DNA of 64,000 bases from Portunus trituberculatus (lineage: Eukaryota; Arthropoda; Malacostraca; Decapoda; Portunidae). Within the stretch, counting starts at the first letter, position 1. Each line of letters begins with the position of its first letter. The stretch is taken from positions 8,627,924 through 8,691,923 of the forward strand of contig NC_059287.1 of assembly GCF_017591435.1 (NCBI RefSeq). The letters run 5' to 3'. This document shows positions 12,350 through 25,666 of this stretch, piece by piece. Made by a program: the position numbers and the translations under genes. Under the pieces are notes generated by a model. It had not been told where the DNA came from and searched no databases. It worked only from the letters and a program-made list of their open reading frames with translations.

Positions 12350-12898
12350 ATGAAGTCCAAGTGGAGAGCAGTAGAAAGCAGAGTGCCACAGGGGTCAGTA
12401 TTGGCACCAGTACTTTTCCTCATTTATATTAACGACATGCCAGAAGGAGTGAACAGCTACATAAATTTGTTTGCGGATGATACGAAACTGTGCAGAGCTA
12501 TAAAGCAAAAGGAGGATTGTGAAATACTGCAAGAAGACCTAAATAAGATCTGGGAATGGAGTAAGAAGTGGGAAATGGAATTCAATGTGAACAAAAGCCA
12601 TGTCATGGAAATGGGAAAGAGTGAAAGACGACCTGTGGGAATCTATAAGATGGGAGATGGAGTAGAACTGGAGAAAGTCAAAAAGGAAAAGGACTTAGGA
12701 GTGACGATGGAAGAAAACAATCAACCAGTAAGCCATATTGATAGAATTTTTAGAGAAACATATAATTTGCTAAGGAATATTGGAGTAGCATTTCACTACA
12801 TGGACAAAGAAATGATGAAGAAATTGATAAATACTATAATAAGACCCAGATTGGAATATGCAGGAGTAGTGTGGACCCCTCATAAAAGAAACACATAA
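12350..12898 (+). pseudogene. LINE-A2 ORF2, reverse transcriptase palm and C-terminal part
   Basis: A 182-codon frame encodes the RT segment from RVPQGSVLAPVLFLIYINDM (residues about 9-28) through the catalytic LFADDTKLCR (about 40-49). It continues to the thumb-like region ending PRLEYAGVVWTPHKRNT. The two Asp residues of FADD are intact. The frame opens only because upstream sequence (about 12335) has lost part of the preceding 'GSTLRWMENYLRGREI' region. It ends where 'cataaaaagaaac' in better copies has lost one A. Both breaks are small indels. Confidence 0.85.
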
Positions 12899-13675
12899 GA
12901 AAATTGGAGAGGCTACAAAAATGGCTACAAGAATGGTCCCAGAACTTGAAGGGATGACATATGAGGAGAGACTAAAGGCTATGGATCTACCAACCTTGGA
13001 ACAAAGAAGGAGAGAGGAGACCTGATACAAGTCTATAAATTGATCAACGGAATGGACCAAGTGGATAATGAGAAACTGATCCTGAGAGAAGAATATGACA
13101 CCAAGCACAAGATCGCATAGTAAAAAGCTGAGAAAGGAAGATGTCTGAGAGATATAAAAATATAGTTTCCAGAGATGTATTGAGACGTGAAACAGTTTAG
13201 ATGAAGAAGTAGTGTCTGCAACGAGTGTGCACACTTTTAAAGTAAGATTGGATAAGTGTAGATATGGAGATGGGGCCACACGAGCATAAAGCCCAGGCCC
13301 TGTAAAACTACAACTAGGTAAATACAACTAGGTAAAATACACACACTCCACGCTCCGTGGAGAACGGACGTGCCTCCTGCGCAAGAGCGGCATCTAACTA
13401 ACACTCCACATGCTAAACAATGTGCTTGAGTGAGAATAGTTATTGCTATTGAGGGGCGACCAGAGCGAGTGAATGAGTGTACAGAGTGAACGTAGCCTGG
13501 TGGCGTGTACATGGGAGTGATCGGAGGTGGGAGAGCCTCCACACTCCAAACGACAGAGCGGGAACCCACAAAGGCCAGCCATAGCAGCCGCCAACGCATC
13601 CAACCACACACGTAACTACCAGGCCTGGCCCCCAGTGACCACACACCCACATGTTCCCAGGAAAAGTAAGAAAAA

Positions 13676-14086
13676 ATGGATAGACCGGTAAGGAATAAAT
13701 TACCAAATTCAAAATATGTTGATGAGGCCCAGGGAGCAAAGCCAAAAGTGGCCAGTCAAAGCATAAGTCCTTTTTCAACAGGGGCAACATTGCAAGGTAG
13801 ATTGGTGATGTTGGAGAAGAGATTTGAGGAGTTAGTGAAGGAATTAAAAGTTCAGAGGAGTGAGGAGGAGCAGGATAGAGAATTCTGCAAGGCTTTGAAG
13901 GAAAGAGTTAAGAGACTGGAGGAAAATGAAAAACGTTTGGTGGATGAGAATGCGCATTTGAAGGTGGAGGTTAAAAAATACAAGAGATGGTTGGAGGAGA
14001 AAATGGATAGAGTAGTAAAGGAGAAAGATGACTTTAAGGAAATGATTAGTGAGCAGAATGAAAGGCTTGAAAGGAATGGGAACTGA
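13676..14086 (+). pseudogene. LINE-C ORF1, N-terminal coiled-coil part
   Basis: 136 codons from the ATG at 13676, preceded by an A-rich context (gtaagaaaaa). A short basic N-terminus (MDRPVRNKLPNSKY) is followed by a long coiled coil from about residue 45 to the end, with regular Leu/Glu/Lys heptads (LEENEKRLVDENAHLKVEVK). ORF1 proteins of this class form trimers and bind RNA. The frame stops at 14086 from a one-base shift; recognisable ORF1 sequence continues in other frames to about 14690. The same C-terminal ORF1 region recurs at 58461-58712. Confidence 0.75.
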
Positions 14087-14712
14087 AGAAAACACAATGG
14101 ACTGAGTCGAGGGAAGCAGAGATGGTTGGATTACAAGAAATAATTAAAGATCAGTTGAAGGAAGAAAAAAGAAAGGTCCAAGGAACTGGTTAATGTAATG
14201 AAGAATAAGGAAACATTGATAAGGGAAATAGCAGAAAAGAAGAAGAGTGTGTTAATATTTGGGATGAAAGAACAAAATATAACATATAAGCCTAAGAGAA
14301 TTAAGGAAGAATTGAAAACGGTAAGAGATCTGTTAAAAATCTGAATGATGATGAAAAAAAGACCTACAAGAAGAAGTGGAAGAGATCCATAGACTGGGTC
14401 CGTATAAGGAGGAGTGAGCAGACCGATTAAAGTTTTAGTACTGAAGTCACAACAATCTGGAGGATGTCCTATATAGAACATCAAAGTTAAGAGAGATAGA
14501 AGGTTGTAAAGAGGTGTTTGTGAGAAAGAATAGAAATGAGGAAGAGAGGAGAAGATATAAGGAATTGGTGGAAGAGGAGAAGGAAAAATGATGAGCGGTC
14601 TGAGGAGGAAAGAAAAGTTTTTGGAGAGTTATAGGAGAGAGAGTCAGAAAGTGGTATGTGGAAAGAAGGAATACGGAGGAACCCTAGAGGAGCAGTGGGT
14701 GGACCGTAATGT

Positions 14713-17400
14713 ATATTAATATAGATGGGATACTGTCAAGTAGATTGGAATTGCAAGACTATATGAAAGTGGAGAAGCCTGATATAGTGTGTTTGACTGA
14801 GAGAAAATTGCATGAAAAACAAAGATAAATTTGGATAATAAATATAATATATGGAGAAAGGATAGAGAGTAAAGGTGGAGGAGGAGTTATGATTATGACG
14901 AAGAAATAAATAAATGTGGATAAGGTTTGGTATGGGAAGAACAACAGAAGTGATAAGCATAAGGATAAAAGTGATGGAAAAGAATTAATAATCATGGTGA
15001 CCTATGTACCTCCTAAAACAAATTCTTGGACATTAAGAATACGACAATATGATCAAGGATACTTTACAGAGTTTGGAAAGTGTATTATCTGGAAAAGAAA
15101 GGTGATACTAGTAGGAGATTTTAATTGTAAGGAGGTGGATTGGGAAAATCTAGTAAGTGGTGTTGGAGAAGAAGCATGGGGAGAGAGATTTCTTAATCTA
15201 ATGATGGAAAATATGATGGAACAGAGGGTGAAGGAAAATACTAGATATAGAGGAGATGATGAACCGGCTAGATTGGATTTGGTGTTAACAAGAGTGTGGA
15301 GATATACAATACAAGTGTCCTTTTAGAAAGAGTGATCATGTGGTTATGGAAATGCAGATAGCAACAACACAGTGAAGGAAGGACGAGACATACAAGAGTG
15401 GTATATTGAATTATAGAAAGATGGACACAGAAAGTTTGAAAAATTATTTCAGAAAATTAGATTGGGAGGAGATGTTACAAATCAGAGAAGTGCAAAAGAA
15501 ATATGAGATTTTTATGAAATATTATAAAGAAAGAGTTATGAAATTTGTACCAAAGTATAAACCGAGAGAGGAAGGAAGAAAGGATTGGTTTAATGCAACT
15601 TGTGTTAAGGCTAAGGAAAAGAGAGATGTGGCTTGGAAAAGATGGAAAAGAGCAGGAATATACTAAATAAGGAGAATTATAGAGTGGCGAGAAATGAGTA
15701 TGTGAGGGTAAGGAGGAGGAAGAAAGAAAATTTGAAAAGATATTGTAGACAAGAGTAAGGAACATCCAAAATTGTTTTACAGGTTCATAAATGGTAAACT
15801 TAAAAAGAGAGAGTTCATTGAAAGATTAAAAGGAGAGCAAGGGATAGTAGATGACCCTAAGAATATAGCGGAATTGCTAAATAATAGATTTCAGCAAGTA
15901 TTTACTGAAGATACAATGTTTATAAAGCCACAGAATATACAAGGAAATGTGCACATGGAGGACATTAAGATACCTAAAAAGGAGTTATATAAAATGTTGG
16001 AGGAACTTAAAGATGATAAAGCGATGGGACCAGATGAAGTTTCAGGAAAATTATTGAAGGAGTGTAGAGAAGAATTGATTGATCCATTATATGATATTAT
16101 AAGGTGTTCATTAGAAACAGGGAAGTACCAGTAGAGTGGAAGAGAGCTGAAGTGGTGCCCATTTATAAGGGAGGCAGTAAGGAAGAGCCTCTTAACTATA
16201 GACCTGTGTCTCTAACAAGTGTGGTCGGTAAGATTTGTGAGAGGGTGATAAAGAAATATTGGATACGGTTCCTGGAGGATCATAAGTTATTATCGGATCA
16301 TCAATTTGGCTTCAGGAAAGGAGGTCATGTGTAACAAATCTACTGAGCTTTTATTCAAGAGTGGTTGACAAAATACAGAGATAGAGGGATGGATGGACTG
16401 TGTATATTTGGATTTAAAGAAAGCTTTTGACAAGGTACCTCACAGAGACTGTTATGGAAAGTAGAGATTTATGGAGGACTGAAAGGAAAAGTGTTAAAGT
16501 GGATGGAAAACTACTTGAGATGGAGGGAGATGAGAACCGTAATAAGGGATGCAAGGTCGGACTGGTTGGTGGTGGAGAGTGGAGTCCCACAAGGCTCAGT
16601 GCTGGCACCAATACTTTTCCTTGTATATATTAATGACATGCCAGAGGAGTAAACAGTTATATTAATTTGTTTGCGGATGATGCGAAGTTGTGTAGGTGTG
16701 TGAAGAGTGAAGAAGATTGTGAAATTTTACAGGCAGACCTGGATAAGATTTGGGAGTGGAGCAAGAGGTGGCAAATGGAATTTAATCTGAGCAAAAGTCA
16801 TGTGATGGAGATGGGAAAGAGTGGAAGACGGCCAAGAGGGTCATATAAGATGGGTGAAGAAGTAGTGTTGAAAAAGGTGGAAAAGGAAAAGGATTTGGGA
16901 GTGATAATACAAGACCATGGGCAGTTTGAGGCTCATATTGATAAGATGTTTGGAGAAATGTATAATTTGATAAAAAAATATTGGATTAGCCTTCCATTAT
17001 ATGGATAAAGATATGATGAAGAAATTAAATAGTATGGTAATTAGACCAAGATTGGAATATGCTGGAGTGGTTTGGTCCCTTATAAAAGAAGCATATAAGG
17101 AAGTTGGAGAGATTGCAGAGAATGGCAACAAAAATGGTTCCGGAATTGGCATAAATGACCTATGAGGAGAGATTAAAAGAAATGAATTTGCCTACCTTGG
17201 AACAAAGAAGAGAAAGAGGAGATTTAATACAGGTTTATAAACTGTTGAATGGACTGGATGAAGTGGATAATGAGCAAATGATGTTGAGAGAGGAAAACTT
17301 AAGTAGAACTACAAGATCATATAGTAAAAAGATAGCCAAGGGAATATGCTTGAAGGATGTGAAAAAATATAGTTTCCCACAAAGATGTGTGGAGGTGTAG
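14713..17400 (+). pseudogene. LINE-C copy 1 ORF2, endonuclease-reverse transcriptase, multiply frameshifted
   Basis: The open parts, in order, are endonuclease segments at 14916-15326 (VTYVPPKTNSW, VILVGDFNCKEVDWE), a linker at 15406-15666, RT fingers at 15772-16134 (DDKAMGPDEVSGKLLKECRE) and 16104-16334 (KRAEVVPIYKGGSKEEPLNY, FGFRKGG). The catalytic part follows at 16667-17008 (MFADDAKLCR) and the C-terminal domain at 17155-17400. At least six one- or two-base indels separate them. The endonuclease SDH motif (about 15330) is read as 'FRKSDHVVME' because of an indel. LINE-C copy 2 at 58461 has a longer intact endonuclease frame. Confidence 0.8.
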
Positions 17401-17545
17401 AATGGTTTGAGCGAGGAGGTGGTGTCAGCAAGGAGTGTGCATAGTTTTAAAGGAAAGTTGGATGTGTGTAGATATGGAGACGGGGCCACACGAGTATGAT
17501 ACCCAGGCCCTATAAAATTACAACTAGGTGAATACAACTAGGTGA

Positions 17546-17547
<2 letters not shown>

Positions 17548-17625
<78 letters not shown>
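17548..17625. repeat. (CA)n tract between LINE-C copy 1 and LINE-A1 copy 1
   Basis: About 78 bp of pure CA. The LINE-C tail motif runs into it on the left and a truncated LINE-A1 begins directly on the right. Confidence 0.95.
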
Positions 17626-17627
<2 letters not shown>

Positions 17628-18977
17628 TTAAATTACAGGCCGGTATATCTAACTAGTGTAATATGCAAGATGTGTGAAAATGTAATAAAGAAGCAATGGA
17701 TCGAGTTTCTTGAAGACAACAAAATATTATCAAATAGCCAATTTGGTTTTAGAAAAGGTTGGTCATGTGTGACAAATTTATTGAGTTTCTACTCTAGAAT
17801 AGTTGATAAAGTACAAGAGAGAGAGGGATGGGTTGGCTGTATTTATTTAGATCTAAAAAAGGCTTTTGATAAAGTGCCACATGAAAGATTACTTTGGAAG
17901 TTAGAGGAGAAGGGTGGATTAAAAGGAAGCACATTGAGATGGATGAAGAATTACTTAAGGGGGAGAGAAATAAGGACGATAGTTAAAGATATGAAGTCCA
18001 AGTGGAAAACAGTAGACAGCGGAGTGCCACAGGGGTCAGTATTGGCACCAATACTTTTTGTCGTATATATAAATGACATGCCAGAGGGAGTGAACAGCTA
18101 CATAAATCTGTTTATGGACGATGCGAAACTGTGCAGAGTCATTAAACAAAAGAGGATTGTGAAATACTACAGGAAGACTTAAACAAGATCTGGAAATGGA
18201 GCAAAAATGGGAGATGGAATTCAGTGTGGACAAAAGCCATGTCATGGAAATGGGAAAAGTGAAAGACGACCAGTGGAAATCTATAAGATGGGAGATGGAG
18301 TAGAACTAGAAAAAGTAGAAAAGGAAAAGGACTTCGGAGTGACAATGGAAGAAAATAATCAACCGGTTAGCCATATTGATAGAATTTTCAGAGAGACGTA
18401 TAATTTGCTTAGGAATATTGGAGTAGCATTTCACTATATGGACAAGGAAATGATGAAGAAATTAATAAGTACTAAAATAAGACCTAGATTGGAATATGCA
18501 GGAGTTGTGTGGACTCCCATAAAAAGAAACACATAAGAAAATTAGAGAGACTACAAAAATGGCTACAAGAATGGTTCCAGAATTTAAAGGGATGGCATAT
18601 GAGGAGAGACTAAAGACAATGGATCTACTAACCTTGGAGCAGAGAGAGAGAGAGGGATCTGATACAAGTTTATAAATTGATTAACGGAATGGATGAAGTG
18701 GATAATGAGAAACTGATCCTGAGAGAAGAATATGACTTTAGAAGCACAAGATCACATAGTAAGAAACTAAGGAAGGACGATGTCTGAGAGATGTTAAAAA
18801 TTTAGTTTCCATAAAGATGTGTTGAGACTTGGAACAGTTTGAGTGAGGAAGTGGTATCAGCAAAGAGTGTACATAGTTTTAAAGAAAAATTGGATAAGTG
18901 TAGATATGGAGACGGGACCACACGAGCATAAAGCCCAGGCCCTGTAAAACTACAACTAGGTAAATACAACTAGGTAA

Positions 18978-18979
<2 letters not shown>
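17626..18979 (+). mobile_element. LINE-A1 copy 1, 5'-truncated
   Basis: It begins within RT (ctttaaattacaggccggta) and runs to the duplicated tail motif ending at 18979. The frame 17670-18182 (170 codons) is the longest: FGFRKGWSCVTNLLSFYSRI, then YLDLKKAFDKVPHERLLWKL and GVPQGSVLAPILFVVYINDM. It reaches the catalytic site, where it reads FMDDAKLCR rather than FADD. It ends soon after from a one-base loss in 'aaaagaggat'. A second frame (18207-18536) carries the next part. The M in FMDD recurs in A1 copies 2 and 5. Confidence 0.8.

Positions 18980-19043
<64 letters not shown>
18980..19043. repeat. (CA)n tract between LINE-A1 copy 1 and a SINE
   Basis: About 64 bp of pure CA joining the LINE tail to the start of a tRNA-like SINE head. 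Confidence 0.95.
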
Positions 19044-19045
<2 letters not shown>

Positions 19046-19316
19046 TAGCTCAGTGGTTAGAGTGCTGGCTTACAAGCCAGATGACCAGGGTTGATTCGGC
19101 CGGGTGGAGATATTTGGGTGTGTCTCCTCACGTAGCCCTGTTCACCTAGCAGTGAGTAGGTACGGGATGTAAATCGAGGAGTTGTGACCTTGTTGTCCCG
19201 GTGTGTGTGTGTGCCTGGTCTCAGACCTATCCCAAGATCGGAAATAATGAGCTCTGAGCTCGTTCAGAGGGTAACGTCTGGCTGTCTGTCAGAGACTGCA
19301 GCAGATCAAACAGTGA

Positions 19317-19319
<3 letters not shown>
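19044..19319 (+). mobile_element. tRNA-derived SINE with CA tail
   Basis: The head has an RNA polymerase III box A (tagctcagtgg at 19046), an anticodon-arm-like hairpin (ctggc, 7-nt loop ttacaag, gccag at 19065-19080) and a damaged box B (gggttgattcg at 19088; the consensus ggttcgattcc has lost a C). A ~220 bp body follows without coding capacity, containing a short (GT)n tract at 19199-19212. It ends gtgaatta followed by (CA)n. The defective box B and absence of an acceptor stem argue against a functional tRNA gene. SINEs depend on LINE enzymes; the shared CA-type tail suggests, but does not prove, that one of these LINEs is its partner. Confidence 0.75.

Positions 19320-19370
<51 letters not shown>
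19320..19370. repeat. (CA)n tract between SINE and LINE-A1 copy 2
   Basis: About 51 bp of CA, the SINE tail on the left and the start of the LINE-A1 5' region on the right. Confidence 0.95.
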
Positions 19371-19373
<3 letters not shown>

Positions 19374-19503
19374 ACGCAGCAGAGGAAGGACGCGATACAC
19401 GCTCTGAGAATCAGCTGATCTTCACTACCTTTGTTTGGGTTTACAGTGGCCTGGGCGATAAGTGTGGACTCATTTTTTTTCATGAATACAGTGTTAAATA
19501 ATA

Positions 19504-19992
19504 ATGAGTGAGAAAGATATTCCATCTAAATGCAGGTATGTGACAAGGGAAAGAATGAAAGCTGATGATGACAATGTTGGTGAGGGAGGAGGAGAATTTG
19601 AAGGCTTTGATACGGTGCAAACTTCACTATTTGATAGAGTCTTAACTATCGAACGTAAATTGGATAAATTGATAAAGGAGAGTATGGGAATGAAAGAGAA
19701 TGAAGAACAGGATAAAGAGCTCCAGATATTGAAAGAAAGGATAAAAAGAGTGGAAGAAAACGAAACTAGGCTAAGAACCGAAAATGAAGAATTAAAAGTC
19801 CAAATAGCGAACTATAAGAAATTGATGGAAGAAGGACTCGGTAAAGCCGAGAAAGAAAAAGAAAAGCTAAAAGATCTAGTTAACAAAGAAGAAGAAAGAG
19901 TACAAGACGTGATTAAAAAGAAGTACAAGCATGGAGAATCCAAGATAAGAAAGACAAGGAATCATTTCAAGAAGTATTTCAAGAACAGTTAA
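19504..19992 (+). pseudogene. LINE-A1 ORF1, coiled-coil protein
   Basis: 162 codons from the ATG at 19504. The N-terminus (MSEKDIPSKCRYVTRERMKA) is followed by an acidic, Gly-rich linker (residues 20-40). A long coiled coil runs from about residue 45 to 140 with Glu/Lys/Leu heptads (LKERIKRVEENETRLRTENE). The end is frameshifted relative to the copy at 53735, which runs 12 codons further through QAWRIQDKKDKE. Recognisable ORF1 C-terminal sequence, including EEVEEIHRMGPYQEGTVRPI in a downstream frame, extends to about 20500. The role by family is RNA binding and chaperoning during retrotransposition. Confidence 0.75.
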
Positions 19993-20559
19993 AAGAAAGA
20001 GATGAAAATATGACAAGCAAAATGATAGGAGTCCTCAAGAAAAAGAAAATTTAGTAAGAGAAATTGAAAAAAAGAAGAGAGTAATTATTTTTGGACTGAA
20101 AGAAAAAATATTAAATATAGACCAAGAAGGAAAAGACGAAATGAAATCAGTAAAGACCTACTAAAACATCTGAATGACGAGGATAGACAGAACTTAGAAG
20201 AGGAAGTAGAAGAAATCCATAGAATGGGACCATATCAAGAAGGAACAGTGAGACCAATTAAGATATTACTAAAATCACAAGCAGCAGCAGAAGAAGTACT
20301 ATATAGAAAACGAAACTCAGAGAAACAGAAGGTTGCAAAGATATATATATAAAGAAAAATAGAAACGAGGAGGAAAGGAAGATACACAATGAACTGGTGG
20401 CAGAAGCAAGAGAAAAAATAATGAAAGGTCAGAGGAGGAGAAGAAGGCATTTTTTGGAGAATTATAGGAGACAGGATAAGGAAATGGTATATAAAAGAGA
20501 AAGAAGAGAAAAGAATGGAGCAAGTTTAACTAAAATGATAAGAACAAGAGATTAAAAAT

Positions 20560-23261
20560 GATGTATACAAACATAGATGGGATTTTATCTAGTAAATTAG
20601 AATTAAGAGATTACATAAAGAAAGAAGAACCAGATATTGTATGCCTGGTGGAAACAAAGTTAAATGAGGCAATAAAATAGACATAGATAAAAGGTATAAT
20701 ATATGGAGGAGAGACAGAGTGGGTAAAGGAGGAGGAGGAGTCATGATGATGTTAAGGAAGGAGATAGTGGTAAATCAAGTGGAGTTTGGGAAGGAAAATC
20801 AGAAATACTGTATGTTAAGATGCATATTAACAAAAAGGAGTTAACAATCATTGGAACATATGTGCCACCAAAACAAACTCATGGACTAACCAAGAATATA
20901 GAGACATGATAGATGACACAATAAGGAGTCTTACAAGAATCATTAAGGAAAGGAGAAAAGTGATATTGATAGGAGATTTCAACTGTAAGGAGGTAGACTG
21001 GGAAAATTATGAAAGTGGTATGGGGAAGATGCCTGGGAGATAGATTCCTGAACCTAATGATAGATAATTTGATGGTCCAAAGAGTAAAGGAAAACACAAG
21101 ATTCAGAGGAAACGATGAGCCGGCAAGATTAGACCTAGTTTTTACAAGGGATATACCAATTAACGATGATATAAGATACAAGTGCCCATTGGGAAAGAGT
21201 GACCATGTAATATTAGAGATGGATATAGAAGAAGGAAAGGAAGATAGAGATGAATCATACAAAGGAGACCGATTAAATTACAGAAAGGCTGATATTGAGA
21301 ATCTCAAGAACTATTTTAAAACGTAAACTGGGAGGAGATGGAAAACTCATTAACGGTTCAAGAGAAATATAACTTATTTTTGGAAATATACAAAACTGGG
21401 GTCAGGGAATATGTTCCAAATATAGACCTAAAGAAGAAGGAAAGAAAGATTGGTTTAATGCAAGATGTGCTAGGGCAAAGGAGAAACGAGATGGAGCATG
21501 GAAAAGGTGGAGAAGAAACAGAAATCCAGAAAATAAGGAAAACTTCAAAACAGCAAGAAATGAATATGCTAAGGTGAGAAAGGAAGAAGAAAAGAACTAT
21601 GAAAAGGACATTGTCGAAAAATGTAAGGAACAACCAAAATTGTTCTACAGATTCATAAATGGAAAAATAAGACAAAAAGAAACAATAGAAAGGTTAAAAG
21701 GAGAAAACGGAATGGTGGAAGACCCAAAAGTATGGCAGAACTGTTAAATAGTAAATTTCATGAGGTCTTTACTAAGGAATCCAAATTTGAAAGACCACAG
21801 GGTAATAGAGAGACTGTCTATATGAAAGAGATTAAAGTAACCAAGCTTGAAATAAAAAGTTGATGACGGAATTGGATGAGGAAAAGGCAATGGGACCGGA
21901 TGAAGTCTCAGGCAGAATACTGAAAGAATGTAGGGAAGAACTAGCAAGTCCAATATACAACATCATAAAATGCTCAATAGAAAATGGAACAGTGCCAGTG
22001 GAGTGGAAAAGAGCTGAGGTGGTTCCCATATATAAGAGCGGAAGGAAGGAAGAACCTTTAAATTACAGACCGGTATCACTAACTAGTGTAATATGCAAGA
22101 TGTGTGAAAAGTAATAAAGAAGCAATGGATCGAGTTTCTTGAAGACAACAAAATATTATCAAATAGCCAATTTGGTTTTAGAAAAGGTCGGTCATGTGTG
22201 ACAAATTTATTGAGTTTCTACTCTAGAATAGTTGATAAAGTACAAGAGAGAGAGGATGGGTTGACTGTATTTATTTAGATCTAAAAAGGCTTTTGATAAA
22301 GTGCCACATGAAAGATTACTATGGAAGTTAGAGGAGAAGGGTGGCTTAAAAGGAAGCACATTGAGATGGATGAAGAATTACTTAATGGGAGAGAAATAAG
22401 GACGATAGTTAAAGATATGAAGTCCAAGTGGAGAACAGTAGACAGCGGAGTGCCACAGGGGTCAGTATTGGCACCAATACTTTTCTTGTATATATAAATG
22501 ACATGCCAGAGGGAGTGAACAGCTACATAAATCTGTTTATGGACGATGCGAAACTGTGCAGAGTCATTAAACAAAAGAGGATTGTGAAATACTACAGGAA
22601 GACTTAAACAAGATCTGGAAATGGAGCAAAAATGGGAGATGGAATTCAATGTGGACAAAAGCCATGTCATGGAAATGGGAAAAAGTGAAAGACGACCAGT
22701 GGGAATCTATAAGATGGGAGATGGAGTAGAACTAGAAAAGTAAAAAGGAAAAGGACTTGGGAGTGACAATGGAAGAAAATAATCAACCGGTTAGCCATAT
22801 TGATAGAATTTTCAGAGACGATAATTTGCTAAGGAATATTGGAGTAGCATTTCACTATATGGACAAGGAAATGATGAAGAAATTGATAAGTACTAAAATA
22901 AGACCTAGATTGGAATATGCAGGAGTTGTGTGGACTCCCATAAAAAGAAACACATAAGAAAATTAGAGAGACTACAAAAATGGCTACAAGAATGGTTCCA
23001 GAATTTAAAGGGATGGCATATGAGGAGAGACTAAAGGAAATGGATCTACCAACCTTGGAGCAGAGAAGAGAGAGGGATCTGATACAAGTTTATAAATTGA
23101 TTAATGGAATGGATGAAGTGGATAATGAGAAACTGATCCTGAGAGAAGAATATGACTTTAGAAGCACAAGATCGCATAGTAAGAAACTAAGGAAGGGACG
23201 ATGTCTGAGAGATGTTAAAAATTTAGTTTCCAAAGATGTGTTGAGACTTGGAACAGTTTGA
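20560..23261 (+). pseudogene. LINE-A1 copy 2 ORF2, multiply broken
   Basis: The segments in order are the endonuclease with TYVPP at about 20855, GDFNCKEVDWEN at about 20970, and an open piece at 21009-21326 ending with RLDLVFTRDIPINDDIRYKC and GKSDHVILEMDI. Then come the linker at 21338-21577 in a shifted frame, RT fingers at 21860-22114 (EKAMGPDEVSGRILKECREE), catalytic region 22430-22680, and C-terminal domain 22980-23261. The active site reads FMDDAKLCR. The frame breaks are one- or two-base losses. They match those of the copy at 53712 closely, for example 'atgacggaattgg' at about 21862 and 56065. Confidence 0.8.
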
Positions 23262-23393
23262 GTGAGGAAGTGGTATCAGCAAAGAGTGTACATAGTTTTA
23301 AAGAAAATTGGATAAGTGTAGATATGGAGACGGGACCACACGAGCATAAAGCCCAGGCCCTGTAAAACTACAACTAGGTAAATACAACTAGGT

Positions 23394-24745
<1,352 letters not shown>

Positions 24746-24769
24746 CAAATACAAAAACAACAAATTTTC

Positions 24770-24772
<3 letters not shown>

Positions 24773-24844
<72 letters not shown>

Positions 24845-24918
24845 CTCTCTCTTCTCTCCTCCTCTTCCTCTCGAAGATAAGCTACGCGTCCCGCTTGTGT
24901 CTAAGATATTAGCAAATG

Positions 24919-24990
<72 letters not shown>

Positions 24991-25164
24991 AGAGAGAAGC
25001 GTCCACTTTCCTCTTCGAAGGCGATATAGTGACTAAAAAATAGCAGCATAATACACAAAGACAAAAAGTATGACAAGCTTGCACGAGTTTCCCGCACTCG
25101 GGCGCGCGGCACCACTACCCATATATCATACCGGCGGGCTTTTTTAATCTCTGGCGCGAAGGGG
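24773..25164. mobile_element. Right end of a CT-rich piggyBac-type MITE (copy 3, truncated)
   Basis: Two (CT)n tracts (24773-24841 and 24922-24988) flank a 'ctcgaagataagctacgcgtcc' block shared with the MITEs at 10182 and 50593. The right boundary is gcgcgaagggg followed by TTAA at 25165-25168. It mirrors the left boundary of those copies (TTAA then CCCCTTC), giving a 7 bp inverted terminal match. The left TTAA end is missing here. Confidence 0.55.
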
Positions 25165-25384
25165 TTAATACAGTATTCCCTTATCTCTACCATCAGCTTG
25201 GGGGCCTTTGGGAAATTGGGGTTTTTGGGTGGGGAAGACATATATGCGTGATATATGGCTTTTTTAAAAATCTAAGGGAATTTTGCTATATATTTGAAGA
25301 ATTTTCTTAATTCTAAGGACATTTACTTAAATCTAGGAAAATTCCTCCAAAGTTACGAAAATATCCCTAAATGTGAAGTTTTAC

Positions 25385-25665
25385 ATTACATAACCTTCCC
25401 CCTGTAGGACACTAACCTAACCGTAACATAAACCTACCCTAGCGTATTCTTGGCAAGGGGCTGGGGCCCCTGCCCTCCTCCCTCTAGGACCTAACCCTAA
25501 CATAAACCTAACCTAACATTTTCTAGTCGGGGGGACTGTGCCCCTGCGCATCCTCCTCCCTAGAACACTAACCTAACCCTAACATAAACCTAACTTAACA
25601 TATCCTAGCTGCATCCCCCTGCACCCTCCCTAAAACACTAACCTAACCCTAACATAAATTTAACC
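25385..25665. repeat. Minisatellite with CCTAA-rich unit (four units)
   Basis: A unit of about 70-85 bp is repeated four times, each containing cactaacctaaccctaaca or a variant (at about 25409, 25488, 25567 and 25637) and a C-rich partner segment (gcccctgc..cctcctccct). CCTAA is the complement of the arthropod telomeric TTAGG, but here it occurs as two or three copies per complex unit, so this is not a telomere array. Confidence 0.7.
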
Positions 25666-25666
25666 T

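Larger units (their letters stand above)
10675..13340 (+). mobile_element. LINE-A2 copy 1, 5'-truncated non-LTR retrotransposon
   Basis: The copy starts within ORF2 just upstream of the endonuclease and runs to the 3' tail, two copies of ACTAGGTAAATACA-like sequence at 13313-13336. ORF2 is the LINE replication protein: an APE-type endonuclease nicks the target and the reverse transcriptase copies element RNA from the nick. Here it is split into several frames. The endonuclease lies at 10701-11306, the fingers and palm at about 11640-12320 in broken frames, the FADD active site at about 12475, and the C-terminal part to about 13290. The RT motifs (QGSVLAPVLFLIYINDM, FADDTKL) point to the CR1/L2/jockey assemblage; I did not place it more finely. 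Confidence 0.85.
13341..17548 (+). mobile_element. LINE-C copy 1, near full length
   Basis: This is the longest LINE copy: a ~335 bp GC-richer 5' region (13341-13675), ORF1 from 13676, ORF2 from about 14713 to 17400, and a tail with two copies of ACTAGGTGAATACA at 17523-17548 running into (CA)n. It differs from LINE-A in tail sequence (GTGAATAC for GTAAATAC), in ORF1 N-terminus, and in having consistently lower identity. It starts directly against the tail of LINE-A2 copy 1 with only a few CA units between. Both ORFs have several indels, so the copy is inactive as read. Confidence 0.85.

Noticed and set aside
12770..13327. A 185-codon minus-strand frame, and many similar minus-strand frames over LINE copies
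   Set aside because: They lie antisense to ORF2 C-terminal domains and recur only because the LINE recurs.
19044..19100. A functional tRNA gene
   Set aside because: Box B is broken, there is no acceptor-stem pairing, and a SINE body with CA tail follows.
25385..25665. Telomeric repeat array or chromosome end
   Set aside because: CCTAA occurs only two or three times per complex ~80 bp unit, and transposon sequence continues on both sides.
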